From: Stentor coeruleus | Taxonomy: Eukaryota > Ciliophora > Heterotrichea > Heterotrichida > Stentoridae | Length of the DNA stretch: 45,000 nucleotides | Direction of reading: 5' to 3' | Assembly (NCBI GenBank): GCA_001970955.1 | Contig: MPUH01000578.1 | Coordinates: 1-45,000 of the forward strand | In this document: positions 29,537 to 39,008 of the stretch, one piece after another | Numbering within the stretch: position 1 is the first letter of the stretch | Layout of the letters: each line of letters opens with the position of its first letter | The notes under the pieces: generated by a model | The model's database searches: none | Seen by the model: only the letters and a program-made list of their open reading frames with translations | What the model was told of the DNA's origin: nothing | Program-made: the position numbers and the translations under genes

Positions 29537-29564
29537 AATTAGTAAACATGTTCATTACTTATAC
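29537..29564 (-). promoter_or_regulatory. 28-nt spacer between two same-strand genes
   Basis: Only 28 nt lie between the stop of the phosphatase-like gene and the ATG of the flippase gene. No promoter motif is visible. Confidence 0.6.
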
Positions 29565-30509
29565 TTATTCTCCTAATGAAAACAAATTAAACTCAATTTC
29601 GGTAAGGACTTGTATCCCTGCAGCTGACAGATTACAGCATTTACGTCCAGATTTTACAATAGCCAAAGCTTTATCTAGTCTTACCATATATTTTTTCATC
29701 AAATACGCAATAACTATAGCACAACTCCTACAAACTCCATAAAAACAACTTATCAAAACATTACCTTCTTTTAACTTCAAATCAATAAACCTTGTAGTTT
29801 TTAATAAATACTCTTTAAAATTACTCAAACAATCCTCACTTTCTTTAATAGGCAACTCAAAATACCCTCCAGAAATTGCCGTAAATTTAGCCGCTTGTTT
29901 ACAATTCCCAATCGACACAACAGCTTTTATATCATTTTTCATTAATAATGATAAATCTGAAGCTGCTCTTATACCTGATATATATATTTCCCCTCTAACT
30001 CCACTAACTAATAAGTTTTCTTTAAATGGGATTCTTGATATTTGTGCTTCATTTATATCTTGAAATGGTTCATCTCTTATTATATAAGAGTCAAAAATAC
30101 TGTTTTTTAAAGCTGTTGTTATTGAGTTTTTATCATTAGCTTTGTATGAGATGTCTTGGATTTGGTTTTTTATAGAGTAAATAAGTTTTTGCATTGGATT
30201 TTTTGTTGAAGACATTTGAGGTTTGTTTTTGGAAAGACGGTAAATTTCTTTTAGGTCTAGGACTTGAGGCATTTTTATTAGAGTTTGTTGGACTAGTCTT
30301 TTAGATTTTTTCTGACCAGATGATTTTCGAATTCTCACGTAATTTCGCTTGAACTGCTCGCCGAGGACTTTGTAGTCGGATTTTTCTTCTAGGGATAAAC
30401 TTGACCATGAAGAATAGAGGACTGATAGAGATGTGGCGCTTAGGGTATTAGATGGCTTACCTTGTTTGTTTTGTTTTGGTTTTAATAGAAGACGCTGTTG
30501 GAGTATCAT
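29565..30509 (-). CDS. Atypical dual-specificity-phosphatase-like protein, possibly pseudophosphatase
   Basis: A 314-residue protein. The C-terminal ~145 residues form a DSP fold (YISGIRAASDLSLLMKNDIK, VVSIGN, FIDLKLKEGNVLISCFYGVC, RSCAIVIAYLMKKY). The catalytic Cys255 and Arg261 of the CX5R loop are kept. The conserved His before Cys is Ser254, and the general-acid Asp is not at its usual place (IKESED, residues 221-226, offers Glu or a displaced Asp). Activity may be weak or absent. The N-terminus is basic, and residues 28-62 (LYSSWSSLSLEEKSDYKVLG, then EQFKRNYVRIRK) resemble part of an HMG box; this is tentative. An unusual CC pair sits at 291-292. The gene is close upstream of the flippase on the same strand. 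Confidence 0.82.
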   Translation of the reverse strand: MILQQRLLLKPKQNKQGKPSNTLSATSLSVLYSSWSSLSLEEKSDYKVLGEQFKRNYVRIRKSSGQKKSKRLVQQTLIKMPQVLDLKEIYRLSKNKPQMSSTKNPMQKLIYSIKNQIQDISYKANDKNSITTALKNSIFDSYIIRDEPFQDINEAQISRIPFKENLLVSGVRGEIYISGIRAASDLSLLMKNDIKAVVSIGNCKQAAKFTAISGGYFELPIKESEDCLSNFKEYLLKTTRFIDLKLKEGNVLISCFYGVCRSCAIVIAYLMKKYMVRLDKALAIVKSGRKCCNLSAAGIQVLTEIEFNLFSLGE

Positions 30510-30991
30510 TTATTATAAGAAGAGATGGTGTTTTGGAGATGGGTCAAATTGGGTAAAGGTGTAGGAATAGGTGAAAGTGTTGAGGATTTGATTAGAATAG
30601 GAATTAGTTTATTTTGGAGATGGATTTGAAAAAGAAAAGAAATAATAGTAGAATTGAGTTTTGAGGGTGGAGAGTTTTATTTTATTTGATGAAGGTTTTT
30701 TGTATTTTAATGATGTTGAATTATGTTTTGTAAAGATTTAAAATATTTTATGAGATTTTTAGGAGATTTATTAGGTGTTTTATTAAAGTTATTATTTCTG
30801 GCAATTTTGGATGAGCAATTTGATTGTAGCAAGAAACTAGTGAATCCTCTAAAAAAAATCTTCTATCAAAAAATCACAAAAACTAAAATCCTCACCTTAA
30901 AACCTAAAAAAAAGCCAACAATTAACTAAAATAGCCGGACAATAATCTTAAAAAAGCTAAATTTCCTACAAAATCTATTTTTTCCCATACT
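30510..30991. other. Intergenic between same-strand genes
   Basis: G/T-rich near the phosphatase-like gene start (its 5' flank), C/A-rich from about 30850 (3' flank of the GBP gene). A 68-codon plus frame at 30723-30929 is not credible. Confidence 0.6.
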
Positions 30992-32785
30992 TTAACTTAC
31001 TACACACTGACATCCTTTCTTATTAACCTTCTGCTTTGACCCATCCTTCCTCTCTTTCCTATATATCCCCTACAGTTTCCTACTAATTTCTTCCTCAATT
31101 TTCTTCAATAACCCTTCAAGTTGATCATCATTAACTCCAACATTTTCCTGCAAGTCCTCAATCTAAATCTTTCTTACATAATCATTAATAATCTTCTGCC
31201 TAGCTTCATTTTCTTTCTGTAATCTCAACCTTTCTTGACATTCCTTATCTTTAATCCTTAATATATCAAGTTCATTTTTAAACTTATCCAATATATCTTG
31301 AAAAAATTTAGCATAAGCATCATGTTGATGTATACGTGAAAACTCTGATATTGCGGCAAATCTCCCTGGCCCTTTAGCTTCTTTTTCATATTGTCTAAGA
31401 GCTTTAATCCAATCAGTTTCCATATTTTCAAAATCCCCATTATAATACCCTTCATCAACTTTTTCTATAATAGGTCTATATACTGATTCAATAAGAGATA
31501 AATTATAAGCTTCTGAAGCGGCAAAGTTATTTTTTAAAGTCATTTTAATATCTTCATTAAAAAACTCTTGGAAATTTTCGCACATTTCCAACTCTAAATC
31601 CAAATCTTTATGTGGAACTGAAGTTACGATTTCTAATCCAAGATCTTTAGCGGCTTGAAGTTTTTCTAATATTTCCTTATCTTCAAAAGGCATAAATGCA
31701 GGGTCGATATTTTTATTTTCCATATATTTGTCTTTAGCTTTATTAAGTAATTCTTCATATTGAACTCTTATAGCATGTTCCCATACTTGATATAAATTAG
31801 GTCTTTCAGCTTCATTTAACACAGAAATTATTTCTTGGATAAAAATTGCTAATTGATTTCCACTAACTTCACTACCATTGAATTTTTTATTAGGACATCC
31901 TTCAAGAAGGCTTACTTTGAATTTATCAAATGATGTTTGGAATTTTGTTCTCATATCTTGAAGTTCATAATTTTCTAAATTTTCTAATTCTTTAATTCGA
32001 TCTAAAGGTACGGGTAAGGTGTAACAATCTCGTTCTTTAAAAATTTGTAATATGGATTCACGGATTTTAGTATTTTTTTCAGCGTTTTTACCCATGTATG
32101 TTGGTAGAGTTAATATGTTTTCCATATATTCTTTTGCTGATAAAGGTTTGCCATTGTCATCGGTTATAGACAAATGGAAATCTCTGAGGACCCAGATGAA
32201 TTTTGGTGCTTCAGCTGAGATTCTTTCATCAATTTCTACTTTAGAATCCGCATAACCTATTGTGAAATCAATAACTTCAGCGAATAATGTTGCTAAGACT
32301 AATTGGTTTATTGAATCTTCGTCTATAACACCTTTGCTATTGTAGATTAACACTGAGGTTAATAAAGTCATAAGACCAAAGATTTTAGCATCAGATGAAG
32401 AGGTTTGGCTTAAGGATTTAGTCCCTTCACAATCAAGGAAGATTATATAGTTTTCTTTAGTTCTTATAGGCTGGCCCCAGATCCAAATACCTTCGGTTCT
32501 TGATGATGGGTTGTGGGATAAGTCAAAACCATTACCTGAATCACTTATTAGAAGATTCAGTAGAGAACTTTTACCTGTACGCTGAGGTCCGTAGATACCT
32601 ATTACTGCAACTCGACCTGAAATCTGTTTTAACATATCACGACCTTCCGGACATAACTGAAGATGACCATTTTCATCTAGTCTTACTAGTTGTAAGGGTG
32701 TTGGCTGGTAGCTTTCAAGACATGACTCTTCGATCTCTGCCTTGTGGATGCTTGCAAATAGTGCTTTGACTGTAAATTCTTCCAT
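30992..32785 (-). CDS. Guanylate-binding-protein family GTPase with C-terminal CaaX box (two 15-nt introns)
   Basis: A GBP-type large GTPase. The unspliced frame stops at 31163. Removing introns 31163-31177 and 31059-31073 extends it to TAA at 30992, giving 587 residues, almost exactly human GBP1 length (592). The G domain has G1 GPQRTGKS (66-73), switch-I Thr97 in RTEGIWIW, G3 DCEG (118-121; DTEG in most) and the family-specific G4 Arg-Asp (R201-D202 in WVLRDFHL). A helical C-terminal half follows. The newly exposed end is polybasic and finishes KKGCQCVVS, a CaaX prenylation motif (CVVS) with an extra Cys that could be palmitoylated. GBPs oligomerise on membranes through such anchors. ATG 32785 is used because the upstream frame begins only with GTG. 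Confidence 0.92.
31059..31073 (-). other. 15-nt intron 2 of the GBP gene
   Basis: GTAGGGGATATATAG on the minus strand, phase 2, A at position 10. It contains an in-frame TAG. Its removal yields the polybasic CaaX C-terminus. Confidence 0.82.
31163..31177 (-). other. 15-nt intron 1 of the GBP gene
   Basis: GTAAGAAAGATTTAG on the minus strand, phase 0, A at position 10. It contains the in-frame TAG that ends the unspliced frame. Confidence 0.87.
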
Positions 32786-32954
32786 ATTATCAATTACATA
32801 TATCTTCACTCTACCAATTTATTCATAGAATAAATCACATAAACACTTTATACCAAGAAAAGACTATTAAATTATAATCATCAAAAGACTGACTTCCTAT
32901 CATTTTTATAAAATAAAATATTATAGCATTTTATCATGAATATAAAATTGTTGA

Positions 32955-33506
32955 TCAATAATAGAAACTAACAGATGGAATTGAAGGTGAATTGAGCCTC
33001 TTATGTGTATTCATAAAAACCTTTTCTCTTTGAGGTTTAATTTTCCTTATATACTGTTGAGAATTCTGCACTTGCGATATAATTTTTTTGGGTGTTAAAG
33101 TAAGGAACTTATACAACTCACTATAAACTAAAAAATTCTTGTTATAGTTTTTCGCATTAGATTTTTGCCTTGTTTTTTGTGAATCAAGAGAAAATTTCCT
33201 TGACTGGTTCGATTTTCCCTGCTCTGATATAGGGGATTTTATTCTAAGATTCGGTGAGAAAAAGCATTCGACTATATTAATAGTTGGTACAGCTTTTAAA
33301 ATTTTCTCAACCTTAGTTGATGATCTTTTTCTATGATAAGGTTGATCAAGACTCTTATTAACAGTACCTTTAATTATACTATTCGTATTTGACTGATAAT
33401 TAAGACTACGATGATTATGCATAAAAGTTGATCTAGTGTCTTTACGACTTATGCTTATAGATGGAGTAATACATCTGATCTCTGGGACAATTTTATCAGT
33501 CGACAT
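32955..33506 (-). CDS. Basic hypothetical protein
   Basis: A 183-residue protein starting at ATG 33506 (MSTDKIVPEIRCITP; the longer frame opens only with TTG) and ending with TGA. It is strongly basic, rich in Ser, Asn, Lys and Arg, and probably largely disordered. Two short hydrophobic stretches (KAVPTINIVECFF, FLVYSELYKFLTL) are not membrane spans. No domain was recognised. Local GC is higher than in the flanks, which supports coding. Confidence 0.6.
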   Translation of the reverse strand: MSTDKIVPEIRCITPSISISRKDTRSTFMHNHRSLNYQSNTNSIIKGTVNKSLDQPYHRKRSSTKVEKILKAVPTINIVECFFSPNLRIKSPISEQGKSNQSRKFSLDSQKTRQKSNAKNYNKNFLVYSELYKFLTLTPKKIISQVQNSQQYIRKIKPQREKVFMNTHKRLNSPSIPSVSFYY

Positions 33507-34215
33507 TCTTTTTATTATCAATACTGAAAAATTGTATGAGTGTATATGAAATATTATCTTTTGATAAAATCTATCTTGAATATATCAGAATTTATATAGT
33601 TAAAACTTAGATTGATTGTTTTAGTTTTTATACAAATTGTAACTGGGATGAATGATAAAATTTTATTTTGATATTAAGTTAGAGTAGATGCATTTAATTT
33701 TATCAATTAGTTTGTGTATTTATTTATATTTCATTCAATTGCAAATATGATTGACATAATGTTAAATAAAATAATAATCTTAGAAGATAAATATCAAAAG
33801 CTCATTTACTAAAAAAAATAATAGCATTTCTATTATTATCACAATGTATTACATCATATTTAATATAAGCTTTTACTTTGATAGTAATACTTTATTCCAT
33901 AATTAATAATATCGCCAGCCACATAAAAATCTGCATATAAATTCTCTCTATACTTTTTGAAAATGAAATGAAAACTCGAAAAAATCTACACCTTGATTTA
34001 GAAATTACTTATGATAATTAATCAGAAATCTTGGAGATTATTAAATGTAACTGGAATTATTATCAAACATTTTTAGTAAAATAAAATAAATACATTTTTT
34101 AAATACATCATATTTTTTAATACAAGTACAATCAATAATATAATATCCCTATATTTGTTCCTAAAAGAAAATCTGAACTGCATTCTGCCACCATTAATTT
34201 TATATCTAATTATAA
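33507..34215. other. Intergenic, no gene seen
   Basis: AT-rich DNA between two minus-strand genes, with no RNA or repeat recognised. A short frame running into the transporter 3' end (34073-34255) is a shadow. Confidence 0.6.
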
Positions 34216-35672
34216 CTAATTCATTTTCTGAATCAGTAAATCCCTGATCTGCCACTTATCAAGTCCCTTAGTCTCGACCATATCAAACAAAAAATACCCA
34301 AACCCAATCAAATTAATACCAGCATACAAAAAAAAAGTCCCAGACATAGTTAGAGCCATAACTAAAATCTTAAAACTCAATACAACAATAAAAGTCCAAA
34401 ACCAGCTCAAAAACATACTCACACTCATCCCTTTAGAAGTTAGAATTTCCCCTGAATAAATATAACAAATTGGTCCAATTGATCCTTCATAAAACATAAT
34501 AAACATCAAAATACATATAATAGGTGGTATATTCCCAACTTCTTCACCAATTCCAGAAAAAAATCCCATCATAAACAAACATATTGTCATTCCAATACTT
34601 CCAACAAGTATAATTTTTTTTCTTCCAGTCTTTTCAACCAAAGGGAAAACCCCAAGTGTAGAAACCATATTAACAAAGCCAACAAGGCAAGTGTATAAAC
34701 GAGACATAAATGTTGTCCCACCTATTGTACTAAAAATTGATGTTGAAAATGAGAGGATTGCGTTGATTCCTGAAAACTGTTGGAAAAAACTTATGAGGAT
34801 TCCTAATCGGATAACTTTTTTTAAACCGTTTTGGCATAAGAGGATTTGCTTGTATGAAGGGTCTTCGTCTTGTATTAGTTGGGATTTGTTAATTTGAAGT
34901 AGGTCTGGAGTTTGTATAGAGGTATTGATTTGACTGAAGTTGTTTGAGTTTGTCAGTTTTTTGAGGATTATTTCAGCTTCGATTTCATTGTAAACATTTT
35001 CAAGACTTTGTAGAGCTTCAGCGTGTTTTCCTTTTTCTACTAACCATTGAGGAGTGTCTTGTTTAAAAAAAACAACAAAAACAAAAACTGCACAATTGCA
35101 ATCACAGCCTGAAACCCAAACAAAGCCATCCATAAATAATTCAAAGGGTCACTCTCATAATTACTAGTAGGTAAAATCAAAGCTAAACAATATGAAACCA
35201 AAATCCCAAGGGTATTTTGAAATTGAACAATACCTCCTACTTTACCTCCAACTTCTACTGGAGAAATTTCTTTTATGTAAATTGGAACTAAACATGTAAA
35301 AACCCCAGAAGAAAAACCAGTGATAATTCTTCCAATAGTAAAAAAAGGTGTATAAGGTATGACAATAATCCCACATCCAAAAATAACTAATAAATCTGTT
35401 AGCATTAAAGATTTACGTCTTCCAAACTTGTTAGCTATTTGTCCAGAAAGCATAGATCCAAACATACCTCCTAAAGATAAGATAGCAGCCATGATCATTA
35501 TGTAAATGTCTTTGTTACTTCCCCAATGTAAAGTTGCTGATACACATGGTTGGCAAGATGTAAAAACTCCTACGTTGTAGCCTAGGATAAAGTTACCAAG
35601 GCTTGCGTTTAATGATAGGGACCATACTGATTTCATGTTGTATTTTTGAGTTGTTAAGGAGATTATGGACAT
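34216..35672 (-). CDS. Major facilitator sugar transporter (GLUT/HXT type), frame interrupted at a slippery site
   Basis: Two overlapping frames together encode one 12-TM sugar porter of about 485 residues. The N-terminal frame (from ATG 35672) has LGNFILGYNVGVFTS in TM1 and NKFGRRKSLM (RxGRR loop 2-3). It also has GRIITGFSSGVFTCLVPIYI with KEISP, and ends after QFLFLLFFLNKTLLNG. The C-terminal frame resumes at QDTPQWLVEKGK (usually PESPRWL), then QQFSGINAIL in TM7, EKTGRKKI, PICYIYSGEIL in TM10 and VETKGL (PETKG). A -1 shift is needed within 35061-35073. There the minus strand reads eight T then AAAC, including U UUA AAC with the correct zero-frame phasing. It may be a homopolymer sequencing error, a pseudogene mutation or programmed frameshifting. 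It probably imports hexoses. Confidence 0.85.
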
Positions 35673-36242
35673 TTTTTATTAGGACTAAATATTGAGGGTT
35701 TTGGGATTTTAGGATTTGGTTTGTAGGAGGATACAATGTGGTTTTGGAGGCTTTTTAAGATACTTTTTATTTTTTTTTAAGAATTTTTAGAGGTGTGGAT
35801 GATTTTTGTGTGATAGTTTTTGATTAATGAGCTGCTTTTAATTAAATGATGGATTTAGGAATTTATCTATAAATTATATAAATATCTTAAGATGATTATC
35901 ATAACAACTTCATCGATTTTTTATTTTTAGCGTTGCGAAATTCTATATTTTCAAGCAGAAACTTTCATAGAGTTTTTCTACATAAAATGATTTTCTCGAT
36001 AAAATCATATCCTAAAATCCACATCACATCCAAAAATCCCAAAAATAAACTCTTCTAAAATTCCTCACACATAATAAACCACAACAAAATCAATCAACTC
36101 ATCAAATAAATTTCCCAATATCTTCTTCAAACTCAGCCTTAATAAACCACAACAAAATCAATCAACTCATCAAATAAATTTCCCAATATCTTCTTCAAAC
36201 TCAGCCTTTCCAAACTCTTCCATCTATCAAAGAAGCATATAA
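35673..36242. other. Divergent intergenic region with 68-bp duplication
   Basis: G/T-rich on the left (transporter 5' flank). C/A-rich and G-poor on the right (Rpn2 5' flank). A perfect 68-nt tandem duplication occupies 36073-36208. Confidence 0.7.
36073..36208. repeat. 68-bp perfect tandem duplication upstream of Rpn2
   Basis: Units 36073-36140 and 36141-36208 are identical, ending 34 nt before the Rpn2 ATG. There is no N between them, unlike the contig joins elsewhere, although a collapsed assembly overlap is still possible. Confidence 0.92.
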
Positions 36243-38978
36243 ATGGCGGTGGTGTGTTCAAGTGCCCGAGGTTTGTTGTGTCAGTTCAAGCATAACAACC
36301 CCGAAATCAAAGCTTTCGCTCTACAAAAGCTCAATGAAGTCGTAGACTATTGTTGGCATGAAATTGCAAATTATCTCCCAGATATCCAAAACCTAGCCCT
36401 TGAGGGTGACTATGATCATCATGAATTAGCCGCATTTCTAGCAGCTCAAGTCCATTACCATTTAGAAAATTACAAAGAAGCTTTAATGCTTGCATTAGAA
36501 TCTGGTGACTTATTCGATATATCCCAAAAAAGTGACTTTGTCCAAACTTTAGTATCTCATTGCATCAATCAGTACATATCAGCTGAGGTTAAAAATTACT
36601 CTGCGCGCAATCCAGAAGACCGTGTCGAGATAAGCACAAAAATGAAATTCGTCGTTGAGAAAATGTTTGAAAGATGTTTTGCTGATAGGGAATTCAAACA
36701 AGCTATAGGGATATCAATAGAATCTCGTAGATTAGACAAGTTAGAAGAGTCTATAATAAAATCAGGGGATTCAAATCTGCTAAAATACACTTATGAAATC
36801 GTCCGAGACATTGTCCTTCCTAAAGAGTTCCGTCGAGAAATCGTCGTCTGCCTAGTGAAACTTCACATGACCCAGAGCCATTTGGACTTTGCTAGTGTGG
36901 CTGAGTATAAATTTTTCATCAATGATCCTGAAGCTCTTGCTATGATGCTAGAAGAGCTCATAAGCCGCAATGCCCTTTTTGCTTATCAGCTCTGTTTAGA
37001 TCTCGTCGAGAACCAAAAACAAGTTTTCCTCAACGAGCTCAGTCAACATCTAAATAAAGGTCAAACTTCTCCAATAAGAACCAACGTGCTTAAAATCCTC
37101 ACTGGTGCTGTGAGTATTGAACTTACCTTACATTTCCTTCAGACAAAATCAAATACAGACAAACAATTAGTCAATAAAATCAAAACTTCAGTTGACACAA
37201 AAAGCTCAGTAACTCATGGTTCAGTGATTTTCGCTAATGCTTTTATGTGTGCAGGAACTGCTGATGATTCCTTTTTAAGAGAAAATCTCAACTGGGTAGC
37301 TAAAGCGACCAACTGGGGTAAATTCAGCGCTGTAGCATGTTTGGGGGTAATTCATAGAGGTAATGTTCTTAAGTCTATGGAAATACTTAAACCATATCTA
37401 CCTTCAGAAACAAATGCTTCAACTGGTAGCCAAGCTTATTCTGAAGGTGGAGCATTATATGCCCTTGGTTTGATTCATTGTAGCCATATAAGACCTGATG
37501 TTCAAAATTTCATAGATCGAGCTTTAAGTTTAAATTCTAACTCTGAACCTATACAACATGGAGGATGTTTAGGACTTGGGTTATTAGCCATGGGTAGTGG
37601 TTCAAGAGAAATTTATGACAAATTCAAATCTATTGTTTTTAACGACAAAGCTAACTCTGGTGAAGCTGCAGCATATGGAATTGGTATGATCATGCTTGGA
37701 AGTGCTAATGAAAATGCAATTGGCGATATTATAACTTATGCTCATGAAACCCAACATGAAAAAATCATTAGAGGTCTTGGGATTTCTTTAGCTTTAATCA
37801 TGTATAAAAGAGAAGAAGAAGCTGATGCACTTATAACTCAATTAATTACTGATAAAGATCCAATACTCAGATATGGTGGTATGTATACTATGGCTACATC
37901 ATATATAGGTACAGCTAATACTAATGTTGTTAAAAAACTTTTACATTTTGCTGTTTCTGATGTAGATTATGATGTACGTAAAGCTGCAGTTACAGCTATA
38001 GGTTTTGTATTATGTCGACTTCCTGAACAAGTACCAAAAGTTGTAGCTTTACTATCGGAAAGTTATAATCCTTATGTTCGTCAAGGAGCTGCAATGGCAA
38101 TTGGTATAGCTTGTGCAGGGAATCCAATTCCTGAAGCATTGGCGATATTAGAAAACCTACTTTCTGACTCGACAAATTTTGTTAGACAAGCAGCTTTTGT
38201 AGCTATGGCAATGGTGTTGATTCAATCAAATAAAAGTACTTGTCCGAAAGTTGAGAAGTTTAGAGAGAAAATCGATAAGATCATGACTGAAAAAAATCAA
38301 GATGTTTTAACGAAAATGGGTGCTATTGTTAGTCTTGGGATATTAGATGCTGGTGGGAGGAATGTGACAATTTCTTTAGATTCAAGTAGTGGGAATAATA
38401 GAGCTCCAGCTACAGTTGGTATAATTTTAGCCTTACAGTTTTGGTATTGGTTCCCATTATTACATATGATATCTTTATCATTTAAACCTACATGTTTGTT
38501 GGCTATAGATCAGAATTTAGCTATAGTTCCATCTTTTACATTTGTTAGTGCTGCTAAACCAAGTCTTTATGCTTATCCACCTAAACTTGAACTTCCAACT
38601 AATGAGAAAAGTGGTAAAGTATCAACTGCGGTACTTAGTACAACTAATAAAGTTAAAGCTAGAGCTGCTGCTAAACGTGGGGAAAAGTCTATGGAAGTTG
38701 AAGAAAACAAGGCAGAAGTTCAAGAAGAGAAAAAAACTGAGGTTAAAGATGAACCTAGTGAAGAAGTACTCAAAAACCCAAGCAGGGTCCTTCCGGTACA
38801 AGCTAAAGTTATACAGTTTATTTCGGACTCTCGCTGGGAACCTGTTATAAAACGCAATTATGGGTTTTTGGTATTAAAGGAAGTGAAAACTGAACCTAAA
38901 ATGCAGAGCTTTGAGGTCGAAACGGAAATCCCTGAAGAGTTCGTCTTTGACCCAGAAGTACAAAAACGCGGCAAGTAG
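36243..38978 (+). CDS. RPN2: 26S proteasome regulatory subunit Rpn2 (PSMD1)
   Basis: A 911-residue non-ATPase scaffold of the proteasome 19S base that holds ubiquitin receptors. Human PSMD1 has 953. The N-terminal alpha-helical rod spans about residues 1-330 (starting ARGLLCQFKHNNPEIKAFAL). The toroid of proteasome/cyclosome (PC) repeats spans about 390-720. Clear PC units include GALYALGLIHCSH, GGCLGLGLLAMGSG, AAAYGIGMIMLGS, RGLGISLALIMYK, YGGMYTMATSYIGT, RKAAVTAIGFVLC, RQGAAMAIGIACAG and KMGAIVSLGILDAGG. A charged Lys/Glu linker follows near residue 815-845, then the conserved C-terminal segment (NPSRVLPVQAKVIQFI). The frame is open from ATG to TAG with no intron needed. The stop lies 30 nt from the stop of the convergent Cys-rich gene. 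Confidence 0.97.
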   Translation: MAVVCSSARGLLCQFKHNNPEIKAFALQKLNEVVDYCWHEIANYLPDIQNLALEGDYDHHELAAFLAAQVHYHLENYKEALMLALESGDLFDISQKSDFVQTLVSHCINQYISAEVKNYSARNPEDRVEISTKMKFVVEKMFERCFADREFKQAIGISIESRRLDKLEESIIKSGDSNLLKYTYEIVRDIVLPKEFRREIVVCLVKLHMTQSHLDFASVAEYKFFINDPEALAMMLEELISRNALFAYQLCLDLVENQKQVFLNELSQHLNKGQTSPIRTNVLKILTGAVSIELTLHFLQTKSNTDKQLVNKIKTSVDTKSSVTHGSVIFANAFMCAGTADDSFLRENLNWVAKATNWGKFSAVACLGVIHRGNVLKSMEILKPYLPSETNASTGSQAYSEGGALYALGLIHCSHIRPDVQNFIDRALSLNSNSEPIQHGGCLGLGLLAMGSGSREIYDKFKSIVFNDKANSGEAAAYGIGMIMLGSANENAIGDIITYAHETQHEKIIRGLGISLALIMYKREEEADALITQLITDKDPILRYGGMYTMATSYIGTANTNVVKKLLHFAVSDVDYDVRKAAVTAIGFVLCRLPEQVPKVVALLSESYNPYVRQGAAMAIGIACAGNPIPEALAILENLLSDSTNFVRQAAFVAMAMVLIQSNKSTCPKVEKFREKIDKIMTEKNQDVLTKMGAIVSLGILDAGGRNVTISLDSSSGNNRAPATVGIILALQFWYWFPLLHMISLSFKPTCLLAIDQNLAIVPSFTFVSAAKPSLYAYPPKLELPTNEKSGKVSTAVLSTTNKVKARAAAKRGEKSMEVEENKAEVQEEKKTEVKDEPSEEVLKNPSRVLPVQAKVIQFISDSRWEPVIKRNYGFLVLKEVKTEPKMQSFEVETEIPEEFVFDPEVQKRGK

Positions 38979-39008
38979 AAATAGATTAAGTTTAGAATGG
39001 TTAGTTAA

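Noticed and set aside
30723..30929. 68-codon plus-strand frame
   Set aside because: It crosses the point where intergenic base skew flips and has low-complexity Leu/Lys/Phe content.
32955..32957. TGA read as Trp (Blepharisma-type code)
   Set aside because: Trp is encoded by TGG throughout the conserved genes, no conserved Trp falls on TGA, and TGA sits at plausible gene ends (32955, 39009).
35055..35075. 16-nt intron GTTTTTTTTAAACAAG (minus strand) joining the transporter frames
   Set aside because: It has GT and AG ends, but its removal leaves the wrong frame, and it lacks the GTA and TAG ends seen in the other introns.
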